Source: Methanoregulaceae archaeon (GTDB lineage Archaea; Halobacteriota; Methanomicrobia; Methanomicrobiales; Methanospirillaceae). From it: a stretch of DNA of 8,522 bases. The stretch spans positions 1 to 8,522 of the forward strand of contig JAJRBS010000012.1 of assembly GCA_028679325.1 (NCBI GenBank), written 5' to 3'. Under the pieces are notes generated by a model that saw nothing but the letters and a program-made list of their open reading frames with translations, searched no databases and had not been told where the DNA came from. Below are positions 1-6,900 of the stretch, in pieces. Numbering within the stretch: position 1 is the first letter of the stretch; every line of letters starts with the position of its first letter. Both the position numbers and the translations under genes were made by a program.

Positions 1-18
1 GCATTTTACCGCTGCCAT
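1..18 (-). CDS. Start of an unidentified gene (first six codons only)
   Basis: Reading the minus strand, an ATG at 18-16 opens a frame that runs off the window edge as M-A-A-V-K-C. It is supported mainly by a strong Shine-Dalgarno sequence, AGGAGG (28-23), four bases before the ATG. That is the best ribosome site in the window. The start lies 47 bases beyond the stop of the flippase-family gene on the same strand, so the two may be co-transcribed. Six residues do not identify a family. The frame cannot be confirmed as coding without the sequence to the left. Confidence 0.55.
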
Positions 19-65
19 ATGCCCTCCTGAGAATGGTGCTGACGGAATGATAAGGTTTATTCAGA

Positions 66-1079
66 TTATGACCGTGCCTCACGGTTCACGATAACGAGGC
101 TTGCGATGATCCCGAGCAGGATATTGAAGTAGAACAGGAGAGCCCGCCACAGGACAACCAGGATACCGAGTATCGAGGAGTTGACAAAGAGCCCGTAGAG
201 AGAGGTGAAGGAGATCTCGGCGATGCCGGAGGCACCCGGCGTGAGGGGAATGAACATGATCAGGCCGATGATCAGCTGGGCGATGATCGATTCTACAAAG
301 ATAGGAGGCTGGGACAGCCCGAGCAGCAGGAAGGAGACCACCGCGAATTCAAGGAGCCAGAAAAGGATGGTAAACACCGTTCCCGACACCAGCCCCAGCT
401 TCCCGTGGCTCGCGAAGTCCCCAAGCCCCTGGTGAAAATTGTCAACCTCCCGGTCCACGGTCGAAGTGAACTTCTCGAGCTTTCTCGATTCCCATTTCCG
501 TGTGAAGATCCCCGAGACCCTGTGGATGAACCTCTTCAGGAAATCAGGGTTCCTGACAGAATATATGAAGAAGATGACAATTGCGGTGATCACCACCCAG
601 AAGACGTACATGAGGGAGCTGTAGACTGAACCCAGCTGCTGCCATTCGCTCCCCAGGAAAAGGAAGCAGAATGCGGCCCCGATACCGAGGACCAGCAGGT
701 CAAGGATCCGCTCCATGATGACCACGGCCGTTGCATCTCCGAGAGTGACCCCGACCTTGTAGAGCTCATGGATCCTCACCGGTTCACCGCCGGCATTCGA
801 AGGGGTGATAGAGGCGAGCAGCATATTGGCGCAGACGAGGTTGAACGAGTGGAAGAAGCCCACCCGGTATCCAAGAGATCTGCACATGAACTGGATCCGG
901 AACGCCCACATGCAGAGGGCGGCGAGGTGGACCGACAATGCCAGGACAAGGAAGAATACGTTCAGTTCACGGAGGTAGCGGAAGGTCGCCGCATCGACGG
1001 TGAAATAGAGGACTATGACCAGGACTGCAAGGGAGAACCCAAATGATATCCAGAGCCATTTCTTCTGATGGGGTTCCAT
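66..1079 (-). CDS. Integral membrane protein of the LPG-synthase transmembrane / flippase-like family (UPF0104, YbhN/AglD-like)
   Basis: This is a polytopic membrane protein of 337 aa with about seven to eight hydrophobic segments (roughly residues 8-28, 42-64, 80-92, 117-143, 155-174, 230-254, 261-282, 301-330) and a basic cytoplasmic stretch at about 176-225. The family signatures are visible: ITPSNAGGEPVRIHEL at 91-106, ERILD at 123-127, and IPLTPGASGIAE at 277-288, followed by WR at 311-312. These match the UPF0104/PF03706 'LPG synthase TM' family. That family includes the membrane part of bacterial MprF and haloarchaeal AglD, both involved in moving or modifying lipid-linked groups. No MprF-type aminoacyltransferase domain is attached, so a lysyl-transfer role is not supported. 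The substrate is unknown; lipid or lipid-linked sugar handling is an inference. The length is typical. The start is the only ATG upstream of the first membrane helix, with GAGGAA immediately before it and AAGGAG further upstream. It probably has its own promoter (TATA-like element at 1131-1139). Confidence 0.88.
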   Translation of the reverse strand: MEPHQKKWLWISFGFSLAVLVIVLYFTVDAATFRYLRELNVFFLVLALSVHLAALCMWAFRIQFMCRSLGYRVGFFHSFNLVCANMLLASITPSNAGGEPVRIHELYKVGVTLGDATAVVIMERILDLLVLGIGAAFCFLFLGSEWQQLGSVYSSLMYVFWVVITAIVIFFIYSVRNPDFLKRFIHRVSGIFTRKWESRKLEKFTSTVDREVDNFHQGLGDFASHGKLGLVSGTVFTILFWLLEFAVVSFLLLGLSQPPIFVESIIAQLIIGLIMFIPLTPGASGIAEISFTSLYGLFVNSSILGILVVLWRALLFYFNILLGIIASLVIVNREARS

Positions 1080-1129
1080 TTCCTCTGTCCGTTACTCCTT
1101 ACCGGGGATTCATTATAGATTTCCATGCA

Positions 1130-1139
1130 AAGTATAAAC
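1130..1139 (-). promoter_or_regulatory. Candidate archaeal TATA box for the flippase-family gene
   Basis: On the minus strand the 85-base gap between the DUF357 stop and the membrane-protein start contains GTTTATACTT, preceded by purine-rich GAAA that could serve as a BRE. Initiation about 25 bases downstream would fall near 1106-1112, leaving a leader of roughly 30 bases that carries AAGGAG. The spacing is right for an archaeal promoter, but AT-rich gaps give such matches by chance. Confidence 0.4.
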
Positions 1140-1164
1140 ACTTTCAGAAGAGGCCGGAGACGTT

Positions 1165-1737
1165 TCAGATAGTGAAGAGCTCCCGGCTTCCCGAGATCCT
1201 GAAGAGACCTGTGCGCACCCCGGCATCGAGCCAGCCCGAACCGTAACTGTAGGAGGCAAGGGCTTCGGGGGCGTCCCCGTTCTGCTGGCACTGGTGCCCG
1301 TGGTCATGAAAGACCCGGGCAACGAGGAGGAACCTCTCCGCAGAACCGTGAAGGCACGAACCCTCTTCGGAGGCGGGTCTCAAATGGTTCATGGCTGTAC
1401 CGAGATGACGGTCATACTTCCGGGTCTTCTCTGCAAACCTGATATCCTCCTCTCCTGCGTGCCCCGGTTCCCCGCTGGTGAGGGGAAATCCCGTTCGAGG
1501 CGTGCTGATCAGGCCGAGAGAGGTGGCAGCATCAGACCACCCGAGGGCATAGGCAAAGCTCGCCAGGGCATTGGGAATATCTCCTCTTTCCCGGAAAGTG
1601 TCCCCGTCCCGGAGATAGGCATCCATCATGCCCAGGACCTCCTTCGCACAACCGGAGAAGGCAGTCCGGCCAGCCGGAAGCACGTCTGCCCCACCGAACC
1701 GTGCCTCAAGCTCGGCCTTCAGCTCCAGTGTGTTCAT
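1165..1737 (-). CDS. DUF357-family protein with two tandem copies of the domain
   Basis: The protein is 190 aa, soluble and acidic, with no signal peptide. It has two copies of one helical hairpin motif. Copy 1 is at about residues 32-77, with GDIPNALASFAYALGWSDA at 52-70. Copy 2 is at about 133-180, with GDAPEALASYSYGSGWLDA at 154-172. Both share GD-x-x-x-ALAS-x-x-Y-x-x-GW-x-DA-x-x-x-x-GL, the signature I associate with archaeal DUF357 (PF04010). The domain has no established biochemical function. I chose the ATG at 1737 because its ATGA overlaps the dphB stop and because the longer frame upstream is simply dphB read in another frame. The overlap implies translational coupling to dphB, so a link to diphthamide or translation is possible, but nothing in the residues shows it. 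The second copy has fewer charged residues and extra Cys and His (HGHQC, 146-150), so the copies may have diverged in role. Confidence 0.82.
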   Translation of the reverse strand: MNTLELKAELEARFGGADVLPAGRTAFSGCAKEVLGMMDAYLRDGDTFRERGDIPNALASFAYALGWSDAATSLGLISTPRTGFPLTSGEPGHAGEEDIRFAEKTRKYDRHLGTAMNHLRPASEEGSCLHGSAERFLLVARVFHDHGHQCQQNGDAPEALASYSYGSGWLDAGVRTGLFRISGSRELFTI

Positions 1738-2483
1738 AGGCCGGCGAACATCTCCAGGTATTCCCTCTCCATGACGTGGAGGGAAGCCGGTACGATCAGG
1801 ATATGGAGGGGAGGACCGAAATCTGCGGTGCTGAGTTTCCCGGCGTCCCCGGCAATCACAGTCGGGCAACCGGATCCGGCCCGGGCGATGCCAACAAGGA
1901 GGGGGAAGGATATCCCTCTCTTTTTGGCCAGGTCACCGAGGATCTCCAGGGCCTCGGGGATTGTCATGCACTGGTCACCGGAGATGTCCAGGTACACCAG
2001 CGTGTGCAGGTCGCGGGAAAGGTTGCCGGCTATCACATCGATAGAAGTCTCCGGGGCCCAGCTCCCGTGCCGGAACGGGAGGGAACAGGACTTGCCGAAG
2101 CGGTAATTCTGGAGGCCGGAAAGGCCACAGACTGCCGTGGAGATGGACGATCCATGGATGATGACGGTCTCGATATTCCTCCGGCAGGCCCTCATGCGGA
2201 GGTCGGTGTGGGTGGTGGACACCATGGGATCGCCCCCCGTCAGGAGAACGACCCGCGACTCTTCAGCAAGGGCCAGGATCTCATCGGGGTCTACCTCGAT
2301 CATCTCCCGGGTCACGGTGCGAACCCCTCTCCCGTACCAGGCCTCGAGATCGCTGGCATCCGCTCCACCGAGAACCGATGTGTAGGACTCCAGGAAGACG
2401 AAATCGGCTTCCCTGACCAGTTCAAGCCCCCTGACTGAAATATCCTTCCTGTCATAGAGTCCCAGACCGACAAAGGCGAGCAT
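1734..2483 (-). CDS. dphB: Diphthine synthase (EF2 diphthamide methyltransferase)
   Basis: This is an S-adenosylmethionine-dependent methyltransferase that methylates the modified histidine of translation elongation factor 2 during diphthamide synthesis, in the cytoplasm. It is 249 aa, close to the usual archaeal size (about 250-265). It has the tetrapyrrole-methylase-like fold signatures: MLAFVGLGLYD at the N-terminus (GLGLYD 6-11), the SAM-binding loop LLTGGDPMVSTTH (80-92), HGSS (110-113), and HTLVYLDI (160-167). The C-terminal core strand LHILIVPA is at 226-233. An in-frame ATG 21 codons upstream is rejected because the family begins at the MLAFVGLG strand, and because AGGAG (2493-2489) sits five bases before the ATG at 2483. 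The gene follows feoB after 91 bases, so it may read through from the iron operon or use a weak promoter at about 2520-2526. Its stop overlaps the DUF357 start as ATGA. Confidence 0.95.
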   Translation of the reverse strand: MLAFVGLGLYDRKDISVRGLELVREADFVFLESYTSVLGGADASDLEAWYGRGVRTVTREMIEVDPDEILALAEESRVVLLTGGDPMVSTTHTDLRMRACRRNIETVIIHGSSISTAVCGLSGLQNYRFGKSCSLPFRHGSWAPETSIDVIAGNLSRDLHTLVYLDISGDQCMTIPEALEILGDLAKKRGISFPLLVGIARAGSGCPTVIAGDAGKLSTADFGPPLHILIVPASLHVMEREYLEMFAGL

Positions 2484-2518
2484 ACAGGCTCCTCTCCTTC
2501 TTGGTGTACTTGCGGGGC

Positions 2519-2527
2519 GAAAATAGC
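2519..2527 (-). promoter_or_regulatory. Weak candidate TATA element for dphB-DUF357
   Basis: On the minus strand the feoB-dphB gap contains GCTATTTTC, about 36-44 bases before the dphB ATG. Initiation about 25 bases downstream would place the transcript start just ahead of the AAGGAGAGGAG ribosome-binding region. The match to an archaeal TATA box is poor, and read-through from feoB is equally possible. Confidence 0.22.
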
Positions 2528-2550
2528 TTCCTGACTTACAGGGCATGGCA

Positions 2551-2562
2551 GAGGAAAAGGAA
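2551..2562 (-). terminator. Possible pyrimidine/T-tract terminator after feoB
   Basis: Twelve bases beyond the feoB stop the minus strand reads TTCCTTTTCCTC, the only T-rich tract in the gap. Archaeal RNA polymerase terminates at U-rich tracts without needing a hairpin, but this tract is interrupted by C, so termination would be partial at best. Confidence 0.2.
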
Positions 2563-2574
2563 GCCGGGGGCTGG

Positions 2575-4428
2575 TCAGAGTGAGAACAGGATGTTCAAGA
2601 GTGCCCCAACGGCGATCCCCATGCCAAGGGTATAGGCGGCAACGGCGAGAGCCATACCTGTCCCGATCTCCCGACGGAGAATCGCAAGAGTGGCTATGCA
2701 GGGGATGAAAAGCACCCCGACGACGGCGAAGATATAGATCTGGGCCATGGTCATGAACGAACCGATATCGGCTGTTCCTCCAAGGATGACCAGGCTCTCA
2801 AGGGCCAGCTCCTTCCGGAGAATCCCGAAGAAAAGGGCCGTGGTCGCTTCGGGGGGGAGGCCGAGGACCGCTTCGGAGAAGGGAGCTATCCAGGCCGTGA
2901 AGAGGGCGATGGCGCCCGAGTACTGGAAAAGGCCGAGCACGATGCTGGTCACGATGATGAGGGGCATGGCCACCACCAGGAACTCCTTTATCCGGAGCCA
3001 CGACTTGGCAAGGATGTTGCCGGCCTGCGGGCGGCGGAGCGGGCTCATCTCGAGGATCATGCCGTACTGCTCACCGGGTGTCACCCGTGAAAGGAGGAGG
3101 CCGGTGGCGATGATGATGACGAAGAGGAGGAGGTAGATGGACAGGGCTGCCGCTATACCGACAAACACCGCCACCAGCCCGGCAATGATGACTGTCCGGG
3201 CCGAGCAGGGGACCAGGGTGACCAGGAACGACCCGATGATCCTCTCCCTCCGGGTCCGGAGGAGACGGATGCTCATGATGGCAGGAACACTGCACCCGAA
3301 ACCGAGGACAAGAGGGATGATCCCCTGCCCGTGCATCCCGAACCTGTGCAGGGACCTGTCGGCAAGGAACGCCGCCCGCGTGAGGTAGCCTGAGTCTTCC
3401 AGGATGGCGATGAAGAGGTAAAAGGTGAAAATGAACGGAAACGCGATTCCCAGCCCTGCCTGTACGCCGAGGATGATCGACACCCCGATCTGCTCTGCCA
3501 GAGGCGGGAACCCAGCGGTAACGAAAGGTACGAGGACATAGGTCGTGATAAGGTAGACGATCGCTTCCTCGAGCACTGTACCGATGAAGAAGACGGCCAC
3601 CAGGATGGAGACAAGGACCGCGATCAGGATCGGGATTCCCGGGATGCGTGTGGTCAGGAGACGGTCGATGTCCGATCCGCCGGCCGGAGGCCTGAATCCG
3701 GTGACCTCGCTCGAGATACGCTCGGCGCAGTGATGCCGGTTCCCGGCAATGATCTGGGAGACGGACATGTGGTGGATCCTCTCGAGCTCCACGGCAAGAC
3801 TGGCGGCTGTCTCCCTCACATCCGGGTTGTCGGCGTGGCCGAGGAGCGCCGTCAGGGCCTCTGGCCTGCTGAGCCCATACTCGGCGGCCAGGTTCTTTTC
3901 AGCCGCCTCGATATGGTGGTCATAGAAGACCTCGATGGTTGGAATACGTGCCGAGCTCAGAGCCGCAGGGATGATGGTGTTGGTGTTCTTCCCCTGGATG
4001 GCAGCGGTGGGGATAACATCGACCCCGAGTACCGAGGCCAGCTTCCCGGTATCGATAGCGATCCCTTCCTTCTCGGCCTCGTCGGTCATGTTCAGGATCA
4101 GGAGCATCGGGCGGTGGAATTCTGCCGCCTGGAGGAAGAGGTACAAATTCCTCTCCAGGTGCACGGCATCAAGGATCGCAACCAGGACATCGGCTTCCCC
4201 CCGGGTCACGAACGACCGGACGATCTTCTCTTCTTCCGAGTCGCCATCGAGCGAATAGGTGCCCGGCAGATCGATGATCTCGAGTTTCGTCTTTCCAAAA
4301 CAGGTGGTCCCGCGCTGGAGGTTGACAGTGCTTCCTGGGTAATTGCTGACCTCTACCCCGAGGCCGGTCAGCTGGTGGAATATCAGCGATTTCCCAACGT
4401 TCGGGTTCCCGAGAAGCCCGATCTTCAT
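2575..4428 (-). CDS. feoB: Ferrous iron transporter FeoB
   Basis: This is the inner-membrane Fe(II) transporter with an N-terminal G domain, 617 aa, within the usual range for archaeal FeoB. G-protein motifs are in order: G1 GNPNVGKS (7-14), G2 Thr34 within NYPGST, G3 DLPG (53-56), G4 NMTD (113-116, the FeoB-type N-M-x-D) and G5 TAAIQGKN (141-148). A helical regulatory segment (about 165-245) precedes the membrane domain, which starts near 263. Both Gate repeats are complete: GFGCSVPAI (376-384, Cys379) with PCSARTV (407-413, Cys408), and GILRKELALESL (535-546) with IPCIAT (575-580, Cys577). The start ATG overlaps the regulator's stop as ATGA, with GGAG nine bases upstream. This implies translational coupling, and it fits autoregulated iron uptake. 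No separate feoA or feoC follows; the only FeoA domain is fused to the upstream regulator. All catalytic motifs are intact. Confidence 0.97.
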   Translation of the reverse strand: MKIGLLGNPNVGKSLIFHQLTGLGVEVSNYPGSTVNLQRGTTCFGKTKLEIIDLPGTYSLDGDSEEEKIVRSFVTRGEADVLVAILDAVHLERNLYLFLQAAEFHRPMLLILNMTDEAEKEGIAIDTGKLASVLGVDVIPTAAIQGKNTNTIIPAALSSARIPTIEVFYDHHIEAAEKNLAAEYGLSRPEALTALLGHADNPDVRETAASLAVELERIHHMSVSQIIAGNRHHCAERISSEVTGFRPPAGGSDIDRLLTTRIPGIPILIAVLVSILVAVFFIGTVLEEAIVYLITTYVLVPFVTAGFPPLAEQIGVSIILGVQAGLGIAFPFIFTFYLFIAILEDSGYLTRAAFLADRSLHRFGMHGQGIIPLVLGFGCSVPAIMSIRLLRTRRERIIGSFLVTLVPCSARTVIIAGLVAVFVGIAAALSIYLLLFVIIIATGLLLSRVTPGEQYGMILEMSPLRRPQAGNILAKSWLRIKEFLVVAMPLIIVTSIVLGLFQYSGAIALFTAWIAPFSEAVLGLPPEATTALFFGILRKELALESLVILGGTADIGSFMTMAQIYIFAVVGVLFIPCIATLAILRREIGTGMALAVAAYTLGMGIAVGALLNILFSL

Positions 4429-5057
4429 TCAGCGTTCTCCACGATGATGGAGGCGGCGATCTCCCGGGATAAGGCAATATCGCAGTCCTTCACCTTCACC
4501 ACCACGCCGTTTCCCTCGATCCTTCTCACGACGCGAATGGACTCGCCCCGGATGATGCCGAGGTCGTGGAGGCGGGTGACCGGTGCCTGGCAGCGGATGC
4601 AGGAGACCACCATTTCAGCGTCCAGGGCAGATTCCATCAGGGTCAGGGAAGGTGAGGCTTCTCTCTCCCCACTCTCACTTGAACCCCCGGCAGCCGAACC
4701 CCCGAGGAGCCTGCCGAGCCGGGTGATCGCGGCATCGGAGACGTTATGCTCGAGAGTACAGGCCTCTGCCGAAGCCGTCTCCGGTGACATCCCCAGGACA
4801 TCGGAGAAGAAACGCTCGAGGACACGGTGCTTTCTCATGATCCTGGCGCCTTCCTCAAGACCGCCAGGTGTCAGGACGATGCCATCGCCCCCGGAGACGA
4901 TGTACCCGTCCCGCTCCAGTCCGGGGACGATCTCATCGAGATCATCCGCGGGTCTGCCGAGAAGAAGGGCAAGCTCCGGGATACGGGTATGGTCCCTTCC
5001 GGAACACCGGAGCCTGTACAGCTCTTCGAGGAGATCTTCCCGGAGCGGGGACTGCAT
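4425..5057 (-). CDS. DtxR-family metal-dependent transcriptional regulator with C-terminal FeoA (SH3-like) domain
   Basis: The protein is 210 aa. Residues 5-66 form a winged helix-turn-helix of the DtxR/IdeR/MntR type (IPELALLLG recognition region, wing near GGDGIVLT). Residues 67-118 form the dimerisation domain with the metal ligands in place: KHRVLERF (His77, Glu81) and EACTLEHNVSD (Cys100, Glu103, His104). These correspond to DtxR His79/Glu83 and Cys102/Glu105/His106. A Gly/Ser-rich linker (119-137) leads to a FeoA-type SH3-like domain (about 138-207; TRLHDLGIIRGE, then DCDIALSREIAASIIV). The likely role is metal-responsive control, probably Fe(II), of its own operon including feoB. The FeoA domain could also act on FeoB, since no free FeoA is encoded here. 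An extra CxxC (Cys153, Cys156) sits in the FeoA domain. The start at 5057 is preferred because the family begins just before the first helix. GAGGACAGGAAG lies upstream, with its GGAAG about ten bases before the ATG. The longer upstream frame crosses the promoter region. Confidence 0.92.
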   Translation of the reverse strand: MQSPLREDLLEELYRLRCSGRDHTRIPELALLLGRPADDLDEIVPGLERDGYIVSGGDGIVLTPGGLEEGARIMRKHRVLERFFSDVLGMSPETASAEACTLEHNVSDAAITRLGRLLGGSAAGGSSESGEREASPSLTLMESALDAEMVVSCIRCQAPVTRLHDLGIIRGESIRVVRRIEGNGVVVKVKDCDIALSREIAASIIVENAE

Positions 5058-5208
5058 GGTATAAAATCTTCCTGTCCTCACATATGGATTTGTATCTTCC
5101 CTGCTCCCACCGGGCCCGTCCGGACACGAGATGGTTCTCTGCCCGGTGACAATGCATATCTCGTAGCGGTAAAGATAGAATAGGAAACAGGGGAGGCTTT
5201 CCGAAAGG
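5058..5208. promoter_or_regulatory. Divergent promoter region between the iron regulator and polX
   Basis: These 151 bases separate the ATGs of two divergent transcripts. A central AATGCATATC (5151-5160) gives a TATA-like element on both strands. Rightward initiation near 5180-5187 would precede the GGGGAGG ribosome site of polX. A second leftward TATA-like match is in 5087-5097. A perfect 8-bp inverted repeat, CACCGGGC (5108-5115) and GCCCGGTG (5141-5148), lies in the middle. It also encloses the small inverted repeat GAGA/TCTC (5128-5131, 5136-5139). A metal-responsive operator is plausible here because the DtxR-type regulator is transcribed from this region, but no classic DtxR-box is recognisable. 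Confidence 0.5.
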
Positions 5209-6900
5209 ATGGACATCACGAACAGGTTTATCGCGGAAAAGCTGAACCTGATGGGCCAGCTCCTCGAGATCCGCGGCGAGAACGTCTTCAAGATCCGGGC
5301 GTTCTACCGTGCCGCAGACGTCATCGACCGGATGGGCTCCCCTGTCGAAGGCCTGGACGAGACCGCCCTCTCCTCGATCAGCGGCATTGGAAAGGCCATC
5401 GCCGCTAAGATCCGCGAGATCGTAGAAACCGGAACCTTCGAAGAACTCGAAGAGGTCAGGTCAGGGATCCCTGAACCCCTCATAGAACTCTTGAGCCTCG
5501 AAGGGGTAGGCCCGAAGACAGTCAGCACACTCTGGAAGAAGCTCAATATCCAGAGCATCGACGACCTCGAACGGGAGGCACGAAACCACCGGATACGGGC
5601 TCTCAAGGGTTTTGGTGAGAAGAAAGAGGAGGGATTTCTCAAAGCCATCGCCATCCACCGGGAACAGTCAACCGGAAGGATGACCCGGGCCGAGGCAGAC
5701 AGGGTGGTGGGAAGGGTGACGCCAGCCCTGCATCCCGGCACCTTCGCGGTTGCAGGGAGTTACCGCCGGGGAAAGAGCTCGGTTGGGGATATCGACATCG
5801 TTTTATCTGAGTCCGCGTCATCAGTAAACCCGGACCTTCGCAGGGTCGCCGACGAGATCATAGATGTCGGCGAGAAGAAGACCTCGCTGAAGGTCCTCGG
5901 CCGCAGGGTCGATGTCCGGTTCTCCCGGCCCGGACAGTTCGGCTCTATGCTCCTCTACCTCACCGGATCGAAGTCCTTCAACATCAAGCTCCGGGAGATC
6001 GCTATCGGCAAGGGATACAAGCTGAACGAATACGGCATCGAGGACCGGAGCAGGGGAGGCCTCCGGGAGTTTGCAATTGAGGAGGAACTCTTCTCCTTCC
6101 TCGGGATGGACTACATTGTCCCCGAACTCCGCGAAGACTGGGGAGAGGTGGAGAGGGCTGTCGCCCATACCCTCCCGGAGCTCGTCACCGGCAGGGAGAT
6201 CCGGGGCGACCTCCATGTCCACAGCAGCTGGACCGATGGAAAACTCTCTCTCCCTGAGCTGGCACAGGCCGGGGATGAGAAGGGATACGAGTACCTGCTC
6301 TGCTCGGATCACTCAGCCACGCTCGGGATCTCCCATGGCCTTGATGAGAAATCATTGAAACGCCAGGCCCATGAGGTGGAACTGGTGAACCGGGCCTCCT
6401 CCTGCCAGATCATTCATGGCATCGAGGTCGATATCATGGCTGATGGCTCTCTCGGGCTGGAATCACGGGCTCTCGCCGAACTGGACCTGGTCATCGCCTC
6501 GGTCCATTCCGGTTTTACCCAGGACAGGGATGTCATGACCCGGAGGCTGATCTCTGCCATCGAGAATGAGAATGTCGACATTATCGGGCACCCGACCGGG
6601 AGGATCATGGGAAGGAGGCAGCCCGTCGCCATCGATATGGACAGGGTCATCGACCGGGCCAGGGAGACCGGTACAGCCCTCGAATGCAATGCCTCTCCGC
6701 ATCGCCTCGACCTGGACGACCTCCATATCAGGGAGGCATGCCTGAAAGGGGTCAGGATCGCCATCGGCACCGATGCCCATGACCCGTCCGAATTCGGGAA
6801 TATCGGTTACGGGCTGCTTATCTGCCGGAGGGGCTGGGCCGGACCCGGGGATGTCCTCAACACCCTGCACAGGAACGAACTCCTGGAGTGGGCGTCATGA
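5209..6900 (+). CDS. polX: DNA polymerase/3'-5' exonuclease PolX (HhH, Pol X and PHP domains)
   Basis: This is a family X DNA polymerase of the bacterial/archaeal PolX type, which fills short gaps in base-excision and end repair. Here it is 563 aa, normal for the family. Residues 1-90 are the N-terminal 8-kDa-like DNA-binding domain (LLEIRGENVFKIRAFYRAA, with a helix-hairpin-helix at SGIGKAIAAKI 58-68). A second helix-hairpin-helix is at GVGPKTVSTLW (99-109). The palm carries GSYRRGKSSVGDIDIVL (183-199) with catalytic Asp194 and Asp196, and the third Asp235 in GRRVDVRF. The C-terminal PHP phosphoesterase domain (331-563) has its full metal-ligand set: HVH (336, 338), Asp343, His368, Glu406, His433, His461 and DAH (522, 524). 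The 3'-5' exonuclease site therefore looks intact. The start is supported by GGGGAGG 11 bases upstream and by the family's N-terminal sequence. The stop overlaps the next gene as ATGA. Confidence 0.97.
   Translation: MDITNRFIAEKLNLMGQLLEIRGENVFKIRAFYRAADVIDRMGSPVEGLDETALSSISGIGKAIAAKIREIVETGTFEELEEVRSGIPEPLIELLSLEGVGPKTVSTLWKKLNIQSIDDLEREARNHRIRALKGFGEKKEEGFLKAIAIHREQSTGRMTRAEADRVVGRVTPALHPGTFAVAGSYRRGKSSVGDIDIVLSESASSVNPDLRRVADEIIDVGEKKTSLKVLGRRVDVRFSRPGQFGSMLLYLTGSKSFNIKLREIAIGKGYKLNEYGIEDRSRGGLREFAIEEELFSFLGMDYIVPELREDWGEVERAVAHTLPELVTGREIRGDLHVHSSWTDGKLSLPELAQAGDEKGYEYLLCSDHSATLGISHGLDEKSLKRQAHEVELVNRASSCQIIHGIEVDIMADGSLGLESRALAELDLVIASVHSGFTQDRDVMTRRLISAIENENVDIIGHPTGRIMGRRQPVAIDMDRVIDRARETGTALECNASPHRLDLDDLHIREACLKGVRIAIGTDAHDPSEFGNIGYGLLICRRGWAGPGDVLNTLHRNELLEWAS

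Noticed and set aside
1738..1869. 44-codon N-terminal extension of the DUF357 protein
   Set aside because: The extension lies wholly within dphB and is Arg/Pro-rich. The ATG at 1737 with the ATGA overlap is a better start.
1294..2106. 270-codon plus-strand frame opposite dphB and the DUF357 gene
   Set aside because: It is antisense to two genes with clear family motifs, has no ribosome site, and has Arg/Pro/Gly-rich shadow composition.
3730..5064. 444-codon open frame on the plus strand opposite feoB and the regulator
   Set aside because: It runs antisense through two well-supported genes, its product has low complexity with no recognisable motif, and GC-rich coding DNA commonly leaves such shadow frames.
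5195..5208. CTTTC-C-GAAAG inverted repeat just before the polX start as a regulatory hairpin
   Set aside because: A five-base arm with one central base cannot fold well and is expected by chance at this length.
5058..5291. 78-codon N-terminal extension of the DtxR-type regulator
   Set aside because: It would cover the whole divergent promoter region and the start of polX, and the family begins just before the first winged-helix segment.
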